Shown piece by piece: positions 36,538 through 48,700 of a stretch of 64,000 bases of DNA. The DNA is taken from contig JAMWBK010000002.1 in assembly GCA_029953675.1 (NCBI GenBank), positions 1,612,001 to 1,676,000 on the forward strand, written 5' to 3'. The DNA comes from Rhodosorus marinus (taxonomy: Eukaryota; Rhodophyta; Stylonematophyceae; Stylonematales; Stylonemataceae). Position 1 is the first letter of the stretch; each line of letters opens with the position of its first letter. Made by a program: the position numbers and the translations under genes. The notes beneath the pieces are model-generated. The model did no database searches. It had not been told where the DNA came from and saw only the letters and a program-made list of their open reading frames with translations.

Positions 36538-37920
36538 CGAGTCGAGCAACAGAACGCATGTACTTCGCACGAACGTACACTTGATCGCCGACGTGCGCGT
36601 TCCATGATTGCATATGGTTCATGCAGTTTTGACTTCGATACTAGAATCATGGAGATTGTCAGTCGAGGACTGCTCCTGAGCGTGCGTGGAGCGATGAGAT
36701 GTCCACGACTCACGACGACCCTCTCCTAAGCTTGATAAGGTATAACTATCCTGCCGACATAATCGTTGGCAGCAGATGGTTTAAAATCTGAAAGAAAAGG
36801 AGAAGAGGAGAGTTTTCGTTCATAATGGTGCTTTGAATTCTTCCAGAGCGCTTGTCTGCTTTGCGGGGGAAAAAAGACAATTAAACGAAAAGCAGAACGC
36901 GTTCAGAAGCGATGCTATCTGTCAGACCGAAGATGCAATATTGAAAGTACACCTATCACCATTTCTAGAGGAAAACGCTAAGTTCGCAACTTCTATTGTC
37001 CTGTAAGGTGTATGGTTGCTCAGCCTCTGAAGCAATGACCGAAGCGTTGATGATTTCCACACGACGACCGGATGCAGCGCAAGTGGGAACCCCAATTGAT
37101 CACCTTTTTTTGGGCGTTTGCTTGGACTCAGTGAGTACAGAAGGTCTAATAACACTATCCTTGAACCAAAAAAAGCGATTCTACTGAGCATGGATAAACC
37201 GATACTACCCACTAGCCTACAACAGTCAGGTTCATGTTTACCTACGCCATGGAGTGGTTCGATTGTTTCCTTTCTCACTGTTGGGTATCATTTTTCAAAT
37301 AAAATCCTAACCAGTATGCAGAGGCGCAGCGTTGCTCCTAGTGGAATTTAGGTCGAGACAATAGACCTGACCTAAATTCATTGTTACAAGTATGTCTCTG
37401 CGTAAATAAGTACAGTTTGACACATTGTCAATATTGTCAATATTATTGAACAAAAACACGACAAAGCAAAGCGCCCCTTTCCCCCCCAAAGCAACCCCTT
37501 TTGTCTGGTGTGCAAATTTGTCATCTCGGAAAAAGCGTCTCTGGACAGCTGCACCACAAACGGCGTCGGAACATCCATCAGGTTAGCAGCAAGATTTTGA
37601 ATATTCGGATCCATTATTATGAATACTCGTTAGTATAGGACGGTGTCTGGATTAGTGAAAAGAATAGTGCTTGAATTGGTTAAGGTCTTTTTGGAATATG
37701 CTCAGTTTTAGGACAGGGTGTTCTGCGAGGGTTTAGATTAAGAGCCGGAAAAATCCTTTCGGGGTTGCAGTGCTTTCGGACTCATAATACAATAGGAGTG
37801 GAGAGCGCTTGAGATCGATGGAAGGGCATCAGACTATGGACTTGGCATGAGCGTTGCTTAAGGGCTGGAGTTTAGAGGGTTTAGTCTTCACGGCTGGACA
37901 AAAGGTTCAGGTGAAACGTA
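36538..37920. other. Spacer between the kinase and the R3H gene
   Basis: No supported gene. 37344-37354 and 37369-37379 form an 11-bp perfect inverted repeat (GAATTTAGGTC). A small direct repeat, TTGTCAATATTGTCAATATT, lies at about 37425. The minus-strand ORF 36922-37278 is unrecognised. Confidence 0.4.
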
Positions 37921-38864
37921 ATGGAGTTGGAGAGAAGTTTGAGTTCCGTCAGCTTCCGGGACTCGACTGATGGAGATATCTATAGCAGGCGTAGTTCTAC
38001 CAGAGCTCCTCGAGTAACTCCACTCTCTGGGAACTTTGATGAGTCCCCTAGAAGCGGTCGAGGAATTCTGTGCGGGGGCCGAATGTCGTCTGAACGGAGG
38101 TCGTCAGAGCGCAGATCATCAGAGAGGAGAAGCTCCCAGGGCCCTAAGAATGGGCCCAAGTCTCCAAGAGCTGGGACAAGGAGGTTACGTCGATTCTACA
38201 ACAACATCATACTGAGAGGAGGTGCGGACCCAGATGACTTGGCCGACCCGGAGAAGATGAAGAAACTGGTCGAAGTGAACACGCCGTCAATGTTTGAAGG
38301 ACTTGTTGAACGGGCGGAAGACAGAAAGAGGATAGAGCCATTTCTGTATATAACTGAAGTTCAGCAGAGGGAGCGGTTGTACTTTCTAGACTATGATAAG
38401 AAAGGCAACAGGAACAGAAGAAAACGTGATCCTTGCAGACCAGATCTGAGGTACCAGAAAATTGACCGGTGCGCAACAGCAGGACTTTTCGCGTAAACTC
38501 TTCTGTGTCATCCACACCTGCTCATGTACCCTTCGTTTGACACTCGCTCCGTTCACGCAGGAAAGTACGAGAGCTCATACGCACAAGGACTGAGCATGTG
38601 CTGGAGGTATTGGATATGATTGAGGGAGATGTGAGGGCCAACCTGGAAGTTGGTGTTATTCTAGAACTTGATGACAGCATGTGCCGCATGGTTGTTCACG
38701 GACTTGCCCAGTTTTATGGAATGCACAGCTTCAGCGAAGATGGATATGATGGGAGAAGACTGACAGTTGTGAGGCCAACCAAGAACACCATAACTCCAAG
38801 AGATACCCTGCGAAACTATATCACACAATGCCATAACTGTACAGTTATATCTGGGGTGTCTTGA
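37921..38864 (+). CDS. R3H-domain protein (R3HDM4-like)
   Basis: Two exons, 37921 to about 38467 and about 38562-38864. The N-terminal 60 residues are Ser/Arg-rich and include a short tandem repeat of SSERR (three copies, from 38086). TRRLRRFYNNIILRGG resembles the R3H-associated N-terminal domain, FEGLVERAEDRKRIEPFLYI and VQQRERLYFLDYDKKG follow, and exon 2 ends with VVHGLAQFYGMHSFSED and RRLTVVRP, the shape of an R3H single-strand nucleic-acid binding domain. The order of these parts is that of the little-studied R3HDM4 family. The basic SR-like N-terminus suggests an RNA-linked nuclear role, which is inference. The ATG at 37921 is the first after an in-frame stop. Confidence 0.72.
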
Positions 38865-41683
38865 ACTGGATGTTCGGTGAAGTTCGTCTTGTTACGTGTC
38901 TTATTCCACGGGTATCGCAGTCGCGCTACCCGATCGATAGTTTCTTTTTGGTGACTTGCTTGCATATGCCCGTGTTCCATGTAATTAGTACCTTGCGAAA
39001 AGGCAGTAGGTGTCAGCAGTCCTCTTCCCAGCATAGAATTTAGAGAAACCTTTTCACCCCCCGGCGCGAGGAAGAGCAGACAGGCGCTGACGACACGGGA
39101 AGAATTGAAATAACCAATAGTGCGTGGTACGCTTGCTCTCGATCAATCTGGAAGCGAGGGTTTGCTCCGCTCCAATACTTAGGTTGCTGGTTTTCCAGAA
39201 GAATGCGATCGCCCCGAAGCGCAGCCCGTCGCATTTCGCAATCGCGCGTTCGGTGACTGGCTTGTTGGGGTGTGATAAGGAGGGGGGTCAGCAAGAGTCG
39301 AAGCAGTTGGACATTTCTGAGATGACTTCACACTGCAAGGCCAGCGGAGAGTAACCTAGCGGGGCCCATGGGCACCTGAGCGAGCCGAGCTTAACCGATC
39401 AGAGGAAAAAATGCAGCTTCTCGTTTAGTGCTGATAATTCTAGAAGGCATTCGCTAGCGAGTGCAAGGTGGTCGTGCGATTCCATTACCATGGCTGGTAC
39501 CTAGCTCGTCTTGGTGTGGCTAAGGAGGTTCTGAAATATGGACTTCGCGCTTGTGTTCAAGCCGAAATGAGGATACCATTGTGCCCGGCGTCTCTGATTC
39601 TTTCTGATTCGAGTGGCCAGCGGGCTCTTGGCTGCAAAAGCCTGCACAGAGTAGGTGAGGATTCCTCTCATTGGGACACTGTCAAGAGCGTGCACGATTA
39701 TGTTTCCCCCTATTCAATCAAATGGCCTTTGTAGTGATCGAACTATGGCTTAGCGTGGCCTTCTTCCTCTCAAGGTTGTGGTTTCTGAATAAACGACGAC
39801 GAAGTTACGCTAACTGCGACTCAGAGCGCCAAGCTAGGAAGACATTTGTAGGGGGTGGTGCCATTGGTTTGAGCCTCAAGTTAGGCGTGAGATCGGTTTA
39901 ATCGCGCGTCTGTACCTTAGGGTAGGCTCTTGTTCATCGAGATATACGATAAGGAGCGGAGTCAGTCAGTCATGGGGAACAAACCAGGAAAAAAGGCCCA
40001 TTCGCGATTTGAATTTGCAGAGATTTGCACCGAACTGTCCGTGGACATGATGATGAGCAGAATGACCTCAATCACGTGGATTTCCTTCCTGCCGGGTTGG
40101 ACCTTGTGTCCTCGTCACTGCACTTACGTGGGAGCACTAGGTAGTTGTCAACGATTGGGTTTGCTAGCCCTGGAATAAAGTCCTCGGATGAGATAAGTGG
40201 CCACCCAGACCTAGTAACCGCCACAAAATTGTGGGCGGAGTGAGCAGGGAGCTAAGCAAGATTGGCGGATAGCACCGCGTTGGCCCCAGATGAGGCTGTG
40301 TGTGGGTTGTATCACATCAGTGCGAGAGCTCCACGATCGGCTCAGGACTCAGGTAATAGGCTGGCGGGTGACCTTGGCTTGCTTCTTCATCATCTGCTAG
40401 CACTCTATCAAGGGCAGACTTCAGGACTGCACCCTTGAGGCGCAATAACATGTCCTTCGAGGAACTAAGCTTAAGTCTACGCTCCCTCGGCGTGTCATTG
40501 CAACGGCTGAGCGCTTGTGCAGCCCGTCATAGATGCCCAAGAGCGGTGCCGGAAGGTTGACCAGGTCCTCCGTGGTCAACGCGCTAGTAAGGAGACAAGC
40601 ACTACGAAAGTGAATGCCAACCAGGGTACGAAGTGCTCGCCGCAGGAAGCGACCACCAGACTAGAAATGGCAATTTTTCGATCACCCACATCCAAGCGAG
40701 GGCAAGCCCATATACGCCGGATCTAGATCCCGGGCAGGGGCAGCCTCCAAGCCAACGTGGTTCGCCAAAGCCAGCAGATCACCGACCCGCGTGCCCCAGT
40801 GGGCCAGGACCCGTATAAAACCTGGAAAGCAGAAATCGCCGATTGCAGCATGCGAGCAGGAAGTCAGCAGTAGCATCCGCAAGGTTCTGGTGCTGGTCTA
40901 AAACGTTTTCACAGGACGCTTGAACGTGGGCGTCGGTCCCCATCCCGACACTGCGGGGTACCATGCCATCAGGTTGGCAAATGAGCCTGAGGGCGTCTAG
41001 CAATGTGCGGGTCGGAGATTAGGTCGGCTGTCTTACTGGGCGCCCCAGTTAGGACGACGTAACCCTGAAGATGAATCAAAAATGCCCTCGGTCTGCAACA
41101 GCACTGCCCTCGGCAAAACTACACGTGGAATGCCCGAAGGAGGAATGAACCCCGTAACCTAAGTAATCCACTGCCGAGGCCAGGTCTGCAATCCCCTAAA
41201 ACCCTCTGGAATCGACCCTGCAGATAAGGTGGCTGAGACATCGCAGCCGTACTAGGGAAGCGCTTGTCCTCTCCCCCCTTAGACCTGGGGGAGTCTGCCA
41301 CAGTCTCTTGCTAGTACCCTTACCAAAGTGAGAGAGAGATCGGTTTAACGGGACCGTTCCCAGCCCGCTCTAGGTGTCACTCCTTTCCACAGGTGAGAAG
41401 GAGAGAAGGGCTATACTTGAACAAGGAAAGACGGATGAGTGCTTAATCGGAGGCTAAGGTCCCCGACTGAGCCGCTAGAAAGGGCGGAGAGAGTGCGTCC
41501 CCAAAGAAGTACTAAGCCGTCAGTTCCGCGTGGTTCACGCAGCTCGCCTCACATCAATTAAGAAAATTTCGCCCCGTCCCAAAATTGTGGATATCCTTGT
41601 TAGAACTCTTCGAACCAACTTGTCTTTACGCAATTCTAGGTCTCAAGATCTAGCAAAGCTGGGTCTTATATAGTCTTGTGGTT
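38865..41683. other. Gene-free stretch, GC-rich and ORF-poor after about 40200
   Basis: No domain-bearing ORF. From about 40200 to 41560 the sequence is GC-rich, rich in short purine/pyrimidine blocks, and every frame is frequently stopped. It leads directly into the 77-bp repeat block and may be decayed retroelement DNA or a non-coding part of the same repeat unit. I compared it by eye with rRNA and tRNA landmarks and found none. Confidence 0.4.
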
Positions 41684-41846
41684 ACTGTAAACTATGACCT
41701 GCTGTAACCTAAAAGTAAGTGCTGGAGGCTAAACGTCAATCTAAAAATAGGGAGTGAAAGTACTGTAAACTATGACCTCGTGCAACCTAAAAGTAAGTGC
41801 TGGAGGCTAAACGTTGATCTAAAAATAGGGAGTGAAAATACAGTCT
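41684..41846. repeat. 77-bp tandem repeat block, left of the gypsy element
   Basis: Two successive units begin TACTGTAAACTATGACCT at 41684 and 41761, each followed by AACCTAAAAGTAAGTGCTGG and AATCTAAAAATAGGGAGTGA. The block ends with AAAATACAGTCTGT. The same units recur at about 44680-44808 in the same orientation, flanking the gypsy pol. Confidence 0.85.
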
Positions 41847-42166
41847 GTCCGACATTCCTCGCGCCGTGACATGTTCTCCGTTAGCGCGTGTCGGTGATCC
41901 AAAATACTTTTAAATTCCCTTTTGTTTTTATCTTTTATCTATCTTGGATACCTCCCTCCACTCTAATCTTAAGGAGGAAGGTCGTAACTTCCGTATTTAT
42001 AGCCTTCGGTTCATGACTTGGGTATGTTAGACTACTATTATTAGCCCTGTCCGTACAATATCTTGCCCACTGGGCGCAGCATAGACTTACTATATTTTGT
42101 ACCCATGGTGGTTATTTTTAGCTCACCAATGTGTTAGCCAGATGTCATGTCAGGACGTCACACGCC
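41847..42166 (-). repeat. Probable 3' LTR of the Ty3/gypsy element
   Basis: Read on the minus strand, the sequence just past the pol stop begins TGTGACGTCCTGACATGACA at 42166, a common gypsy LTR start. The other end is placed where the 77-bp repeats begin; these repeats may themselves belong to the LTR. No clear polypurine tract precedes it. The boundary is inferred. Confidence 0.4.
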
Positions 42167-42198
42167 GAGTTTGGGTACGAACTCAAAAGTGTTGAACT

Positions 42199-44669
42199 TC
42201 AGCCGTCAGGCAGAGCATCGAGTACTTTCCGATAGTTCATGTAGTGGCGGAGTCGGCGCCGAGATTGGAGATCGGTTGGGGAGTCTGGTTCAGCGATCCA
42301 GGTCGCATCGGTCCAGTATTCCTGTTCGCGGTAGCATAGGAATTCCCGAAGCCCCTCATCGGTATTCCTCATGCTCAAGATCGAGAGGATAGGTTGGGTT
42401 GAGGGTAGGTGTGACTGGATAGGTAGACTGTGTACAACCAGCGTCGTGGTAGTAGGTGGTACACTTTTCAACAATGAGACGTGGAATGTTGGATGGATCC
42501 GCATCTCATCTGGTAACTGCAGAGTATAGACCACATCAGAATGTTTAGCAGTGATGGGGAATGGACCCAACCATCGAGGTTGAAAGCGTGTTGGGCCGTC
42601 CAGGGATAGATTTCGCGTTGACAAATAAACGTTGTCTCCGGTATTGAAGACTTTGGCATGACGTCGTGAATTTGCCTGTTCCGTGTATAGCTCCTGCGCC
42701 AGGGCCATGGATTTACGTGCGTCAGCGAGGACTCGTTGACGTTGCGAGAATGCAGTAGCAGCATCGGCCAGATTATGAATCGTAGTAGTAGGGGTTGAGG
42801 TGTCCAAATTGAGCCGCGTGTGCCCTCCTGTTAACAAGAAATATGGGGAATACTCGGTACTCGCTGAAGTATGATTATTATACGCCAGTTGAAGCAGGGG
42901 TAAACTCTGTACCCAAGTGTGGCTCGTACAACAGCATCTCAGCATAATCTGGAGGGTCTGGTTGACGCGTTCTGTTTGCCCATCCGTTTCAGGGTGATAC
43001 GCCGTCGACAGTAGGTTGTCAATCCCCATTATTTGCTAGGTTACGTTAGTCTGGGGTTACGTTAGGTGGTCAATCCCCATTATTTGCATCAGGTGGCGCC
43101 AGAATGTGGCGGTAAAGACCTTATCACGATCGGTGACGAAACTTCGTGGTAGTCCGAACCACGCGATAATATTCTTCACGATCAGCGCTGCCACCGCTTC
43201 TGCAGTCACCGTCTTTGTTGTGGGAATGAACACGGCATACTTCGTAAGCCGGTCAACGACCGCCAGAATGGCATCATGTCCCTCGACGTTGGGAAATGCA
43301 GTGATGAAATCCATCGTCCAATCAGAGGCCCGTTGTTCCGGTATCGGGAGGGGTTGTACTTCCCCTTGATGCCGACGCAGCGGTTGTTCTCGTGCACAAA
43401 CCGAGCATTGTTGGACGCGGGGGAAGATATCCTTGCCCATTGTAGGCCAGTAGTAACGTCGTCGAATTACTAGGTAGGTCGCGTGGGCCCCAAAGTGCCC
43501 GGCCGTGACAGATTGGTGTTGTACAGCGACGATATCCTGATTTACTCGGCGACTGAGGAGGACCACGCATTCGTTGTTAAAGTCGTACAATACATCCGTC
43601 AGGTAGCGAATGAACACCGGGGGTGCATTCGTCAATCCAAACGGCATGACATTCCACTGGTACTGTCCAAAGCACGTCGTGAACGCAGGCTTTTCCCGTG
43701 AGGATGGGTCAATAGGAAGTTGCCAATAGCCGGACCGGAGATCTAACGTTGTGAACACCCGGGCGGTGCTCAGAGTATCCATCAGCTCGCCCATCCGCGG
43801 TGGCGTTGTTCTCTCCCTAGCGCCGCCCCCCACCCTTCTTATCAACATAAAGTACTAGTGCCGCAAATGGACTCTGACTTCGGGATATGAAACCTTGCTG
43901 TTCTAACTCCTTCAACTCCCCTTGTAGACGTTCCCGATCTATAAGTGACATCGGATAGGCGGGAGGACACGTTCCAGGTTCCAATTCAATTTTCATCGCA
44001 TATGGTAGTCGGTTACTTGGTGGCAGCGGTAACGTGTCTTGGAAGACGCGAGGAAATTCTTTCCGGATGATCTCGCCAAGCCCTTTTTCTTTGCTGCTCC
44101 GATCCTTTCCGCTTCCCTTATTATCACCGAACCCTGCATACCCTTCGTCGGTGTTACTTTCCCCGATGTCATCTTCGGAGTCCATGACCGTTAACCGCAC
44201 CGTCTCCTTCACGATGCCCTTTTCCTTCTTTACCTTTGATTCCGTTTGTTGGGATCCCACGTACACCTGAATCCTTCGCTATTATAACCAGCTGTGGCGG
44301 CTTAGCGCTGCAGCTAGAGTTAGTCCGTGTTGTCTCAGGAAGTCAAGGCCGATGTACACATCGTGACTTAAATCCTTAAATACACATAGCGGGGTCTCAA
44401 ATGTTTTCCCGCTTAACTCGACTGTCGTACTCGTCGAACTCGGGCTTGTAACGGTTGTGTTGTCAACTGCCAGCCCGTATGTGCGCGGATCCGAGCGTCG
44501 GGGGTAATTTGACCTCGTCCACCACATTTTCCCGAATCGCAGTGATGGCCCCAGTGTCTATCAAACACTCCACTGGTCTGCCTGCGATAGATCCTGCTGC
44601 TATGAGCATATTACCCCGTCGTTGCAGCTCCACGGTGGGCGGGATGCTAGTTGTCTGACTCTCAGACAA
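42199..44669 (-). pseudogene. Ty3/gypsy (chromovirus-like) pol, rearranged and non-functional
   Basis: Minus-strand retrotransposon polyprotein in protease, RT, integrase, chromodomain order. Protease: LIDTGAITAI (about 44565). RT: LPYAMKIELEPGTCPPAYP (about 44010), TLDLRSGYWQLPIDP and FGLTNAPPVF (about 43620-43740). It then breaks at FNNECVVL: the catalytic YSDDILIYS lies on the plus strand (43518-43561), and the rest of RT and all RNase H are missing. Integrase resumes with TAGHFGAH and VQQCSVCARE (HHCC zinc site), then DDE residues in MDFITAF, VTDRDKVF and TDGQTERVNQ. A C-terminal chromodomain-like segment (EYWTDATWIAE) ends at 42199. A 51-bp duplication with in-frame stops interrupts integrase at 43018-43087, and the protease-RT region is frame-broken near 44270. 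Gag is absent. Confidence 0.88.
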
Positions 44670-44679
44670 CTTGCATCCT

Positions 44680-44808
44680 AAACGTCAATCTAAAAATAGG
44701 GAGTGAAAGTATTGTGAAAGTACTGTAAACTATAACCTCCTGTAACCTAAAAGTAAGTGCTGGAGGCTAAACGTTAATCTAAAAATAGGGAGTGAAAATA
44801 CAGTCTGT
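44680..44808. repeat. 77-bp tandem repeat block, right of the gypsy element
   Basis: Partial unit followed by a full unit (TACTGTAAACTATAACCTCC at about 44719), ending AAAATACAGTCTGT like the left block, after which the two flanks differ. It directly abuts the protease start, leaving no room for gag. It may be the remaining end of the 5' LTR. Confidence 0.8.
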
Positions 44809-45655
44809 GCGGGGAGTTCCTCACAATCCTTCGCCTGTCCAGGACAGCTGGAGATTGACTGACACCCTGAAGTTGACTGCAAGCTGGGTTGACCGTGGCA
44901 CTGCTCCAGAATATCAGAATTAACAGGTGTCGAGTTCCGCGCCACCCCTCCCTTACCGCTGGCGGCTGTGTGACCAAAAGCTCGCCACCGCGGACAGAAG
45001 GGCACGCGCATGCGTGTCAGAGACGCAGCGCAAATCCACCACAGTGGGAGACATCCAGAGGGAACATAGAAAGAAAGGAAGCTGAGAGTTGCTATGCGAT
45101 TAAAAATTTCGAGCTTTTCATGCTCACGAAACCCTCACCGCAAGTAGTGGAGGAGATGTTTAGTATTATAGGGTATGGTCTCTTCTAAAAGGGTTTTCTG
45201 TTCGGGAGCTTGTACGAGGTAAACGTGGGCGAATTCTCCCTTTGGACTGCTACTACCATAGACAAGGACTTAACAAGACTGATATGATCTGACGCAGCCT
45301 CTAATGTGATATGTGAAAATCAAGCCCTTCTCTTTGATCACGAAACGTTCAGAAAGGGGAGCGTGGGAACGTTGTAGAGTGTTCTGCTAACCCTTTCCAA
45401 GCTGAGTACTGGATTTATTCATAGCCCCATCCTATTGGCTAGGCGGTAGTTTTCTTCAGCGAAGATAGACTTGATTTGTAAAGACAAGTTTCAGAAATTC
45501 TCAGAAACATATTTTTTTGTCAAGGCAAGATTCGCCTGCCAACGTCACCAAGCTGGTGTCCTTCTAAATAGTTTTGTTAAATGTACTACTCTACCTTGGC
45601 AATTGCCATGTTTCGTCCGATAACAGCTTAATATTACATTAGTACACAACAATAC

Positions 45656-45761
45656 GGAATAAACGAAGAAAATTCGTTTGAATTCGAATGAAAAATCCGT
45701 CTGACGAGAAACCTAAATCAGAAATGTTTTCCCCTACAATCAAAAATTCTTCGTTTATTCC
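45656..45761. mobile_element. MITE-like 106-bp unit with perfect 15-bp terminal inverted repeats
   Basis: GGAATAAACGAAGAA at 45656-45670 is the exact reverse complement of 45747-45761. The interior is AT-rich and non-coding. No target-site duplication is evident in the immediate flanks, so the identity as a miniature transposon is tentative. Confidence 0.45.
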
Positions 45762-48700
45762 TCATTAAACTGTACCTACTTTGTTTTCTCGGCTATGTCA
45801 TGCAGCCGTACCTGCAGTGATTGGAATGAGCTTCTGTGACTTGCTGGATTATGCAATTGCATATGCTCACGAAGAAAAATTAACATTTGTCTTGTTGTGG
45901 ATCTTCACAATGAAATACCACAAATTTCGTTGCCAGCATCCTTGGAATCATCCACAAGCCAAGCCTATCAATTTCCGCCTAAAAGCAACCCAAAATGATA
46001 TTAATCAAATTCAATGTTGAATACGTACCGAACTCTTCTGTTGGTGCGAGCGCCTCGTCCGCGTGAACTGTTCAGGCTTCCAATCTCGGTATCTTTTGAC
46101 TACTGGGCGTACACGTTCGCGAGCTTGTCCGCCTGGTCGGATTTTCTGTACCTCCTGGTGGCTCTGCGCGGTTTAACCCGGAAGTGATCCTTCAAGCCTG
46201 ATCCTCCGCGATATCCCCTCATACACCTATTGAAATCTCGTGATTCTGAACAGCAAGAGCTTCCCACACTTCAGGCACTGCGGATCAGTTTCTTGGCTTT
46301 TATGCTCAGCTCCTCTCAGAGTTGTTATTATACAGTAAAGACAGGGAACGTGAATGTCCCCCAATGAAAGAGATTCAGATTCAACTGATCTCTCATCATA
46401 TTTCCACGGACAAGTTCGGTGTCAATCTCTGGCAAGTTCAAATCGCGCCTTCCTTTGCCTTCTTGACTTGCCCCTGTTCTTTTCCACTATGACTGACTGC
46501 GCTCGTATATCTCGATGCATAAAAGCCTGCGGTAAATGTACAGATACGCGATTCAACCGATCTGTCCGTCTTGCTTGAGCTCACACCAACACCATCCCCA
46601 CAAATGTCGTGATCAGTCTAAAAAAACCGTCGGAATTTGTACTCCTAGTGAAAGAAAATTTGGGCAATCAGCGCAAAAGTTCTCTGTGCATGTGCGGGCC
46701 TTGAAACGCTACCACGCTAGCATCAAGACGCACCGGAAACCCGTAGAAAGAACGCAGATTCTCCTCTCGCCCTCCTGTAATGGGCAACTTGGCGCGACTG
46801 GCGCTAATGCAACCGTACGATCGTTTGTTTCCGCACGAGCTCGATCGCCTACGCAAGCTTTGACTTCGTCGTAGAAGCTAGTTCTGTGAAACTATCCCTG
46901 CCGAAAGGATCATGGTACCTTCATGAACGAACGCACATCATTCGCCAAAGCAAAACCGGTGCTGCCGGTCAGGAACTGAATTATTCTCCTGCGCGGATGT
47001 CCTTCTTTTCCTAGTGAATGCAAAACCCTTTCGTAGCATATGAACCAGGCATTGCAAAACCTCCGTGTTTTGGGTTCTCGGGATTTCAGGAATTAATTGG
47101 GGTCTTGCTCGCTTTGCGTGCGCATCCACATTGTCTCAACTTTTCCTAGCTTTGAATTGGGGCTTGTTTTGATAAGTCCCGATGGGCCAAGGTTTCGTCT
47201 TGCTCTTTTACTTCCATTGCGATATTTTGCTCGCCTCTGATAGGTCAATAAGCCCAAGCCGGTTCTTAGAGCTGGGCCCCTTCGACATATTGAATCCTGC
47301 GCTCAGTTTTATGGGGTTTTATCCGAGGAACTCTCTCACCCCCATCTTTCTGACCGACTTTGTACAAAAGATCGGCCGGCTTCCATTCTTTCAATCGCAA
47401 ATGCTCTGTGCAGATCGGCGCCAGTGGACGTGATCGGCCACTGGCGCGTGGAATCCTTGACTATTTCGCTTTTCAGGACGCTCGAGTTCACAATTTTTTT
47501 CAAAGAATTGGTCTGGAGCACATGCCACAGTTCTTCATGCTAAACAACAATCCAAGAACTCCGCAAATCAATAACTAGGCCCCAAAAATTTGTCAACATC
47601 TTTTTGAACATCACATGTCAAGCACAGCGGCCTCCAAGCCACACGTGTATCCAGGGCCCCTCCTCCCACCCCAGAGCGCATGGAGCGACGTGTGTACTTG
47701 ATTCGTATCGTTACACTCTATGGAAATTAATTCTGAGCCGACTTGTACTACTAGAGTACAGGCTCCATCGTGGACCAAAAAAACACCCAAACTGGGTACT
47801 CTCCCTCTCGTTGTCAGGATGCAGAAAATCAAGTCGAAGCTTAGTCGCTCACATGGTTGGCGGAGGATATGCCACGATGAAATGCTCTGCGCCCGCGTTC
47901 TGCGAGAGGTTGAATAGAATTTCATGGAAAAATTCTGAAAAATAGCTCATACCCGAGGACCACATGGGCGGTTCGACTCGATTCATAGTTTCCTTCCTTC
48001 GTCGCCGGCAGAAAACATTGTTCTTTGCCCTATCAGAAGGGTAAGTTCTATCAAGAACGGCCAATCAATGACGATTGAAAATTACTTGCTGCGGATCATG
48101 CGGTGAATATCTCGCTACGGAGCCCCGCTTCTATTCTGCACATTAGACTCGTATTTTGAGCATGAGCGTGAGAAAGTCGAGACGGCCACCAGCAGTGGTG
48201 AACAAACATGCTGACGAGTTGTTCGTATGCTCGACACCTACTGTGTACCTTACACTAGATGTGTCATATCGGCCCGACAATTTACCGTCCGATGCTATAA
48301 TTGGTAGACAGTCCGATATAAGTTTCTCAGACTGGTATTACTTAATAATTAGGAGGTTTGTCTTCGGGCTCGCGTCTAATCTAATTCTATCAGACCTGAA
48401 TTAGAAATATAAAACAGGGTTTGTCGGATATCTATCCGATAACGACCGATTGAAGTCCGATATTCGTCAATCAAACGGCATATATTGATTGGATATCAAT
48501 CTTCTTTCTGGGGACACTCTGTCCATGTATGGTCTTCTTCCGAATGTTGGGGCTACTGACACGTGACAACACTCTGAAGCAGATCATTCACTTAAAAAAG
48601 TTCAGATTGTATGTGACAGCCTGCCCATTCATAAGTACTCATAATTCAATATTTGAGAGTGACAGGTTGTCATTCCGAAACAGCCTAACAAAATCACAAT

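Noticed and set aside
41290-41560. GC-rich segment that resembled structured RNA such as rRNA
   Set aside because: None of the conserved small- or large-subunit rRNA words I know is present, and it lies beside a retroelement repeat block.
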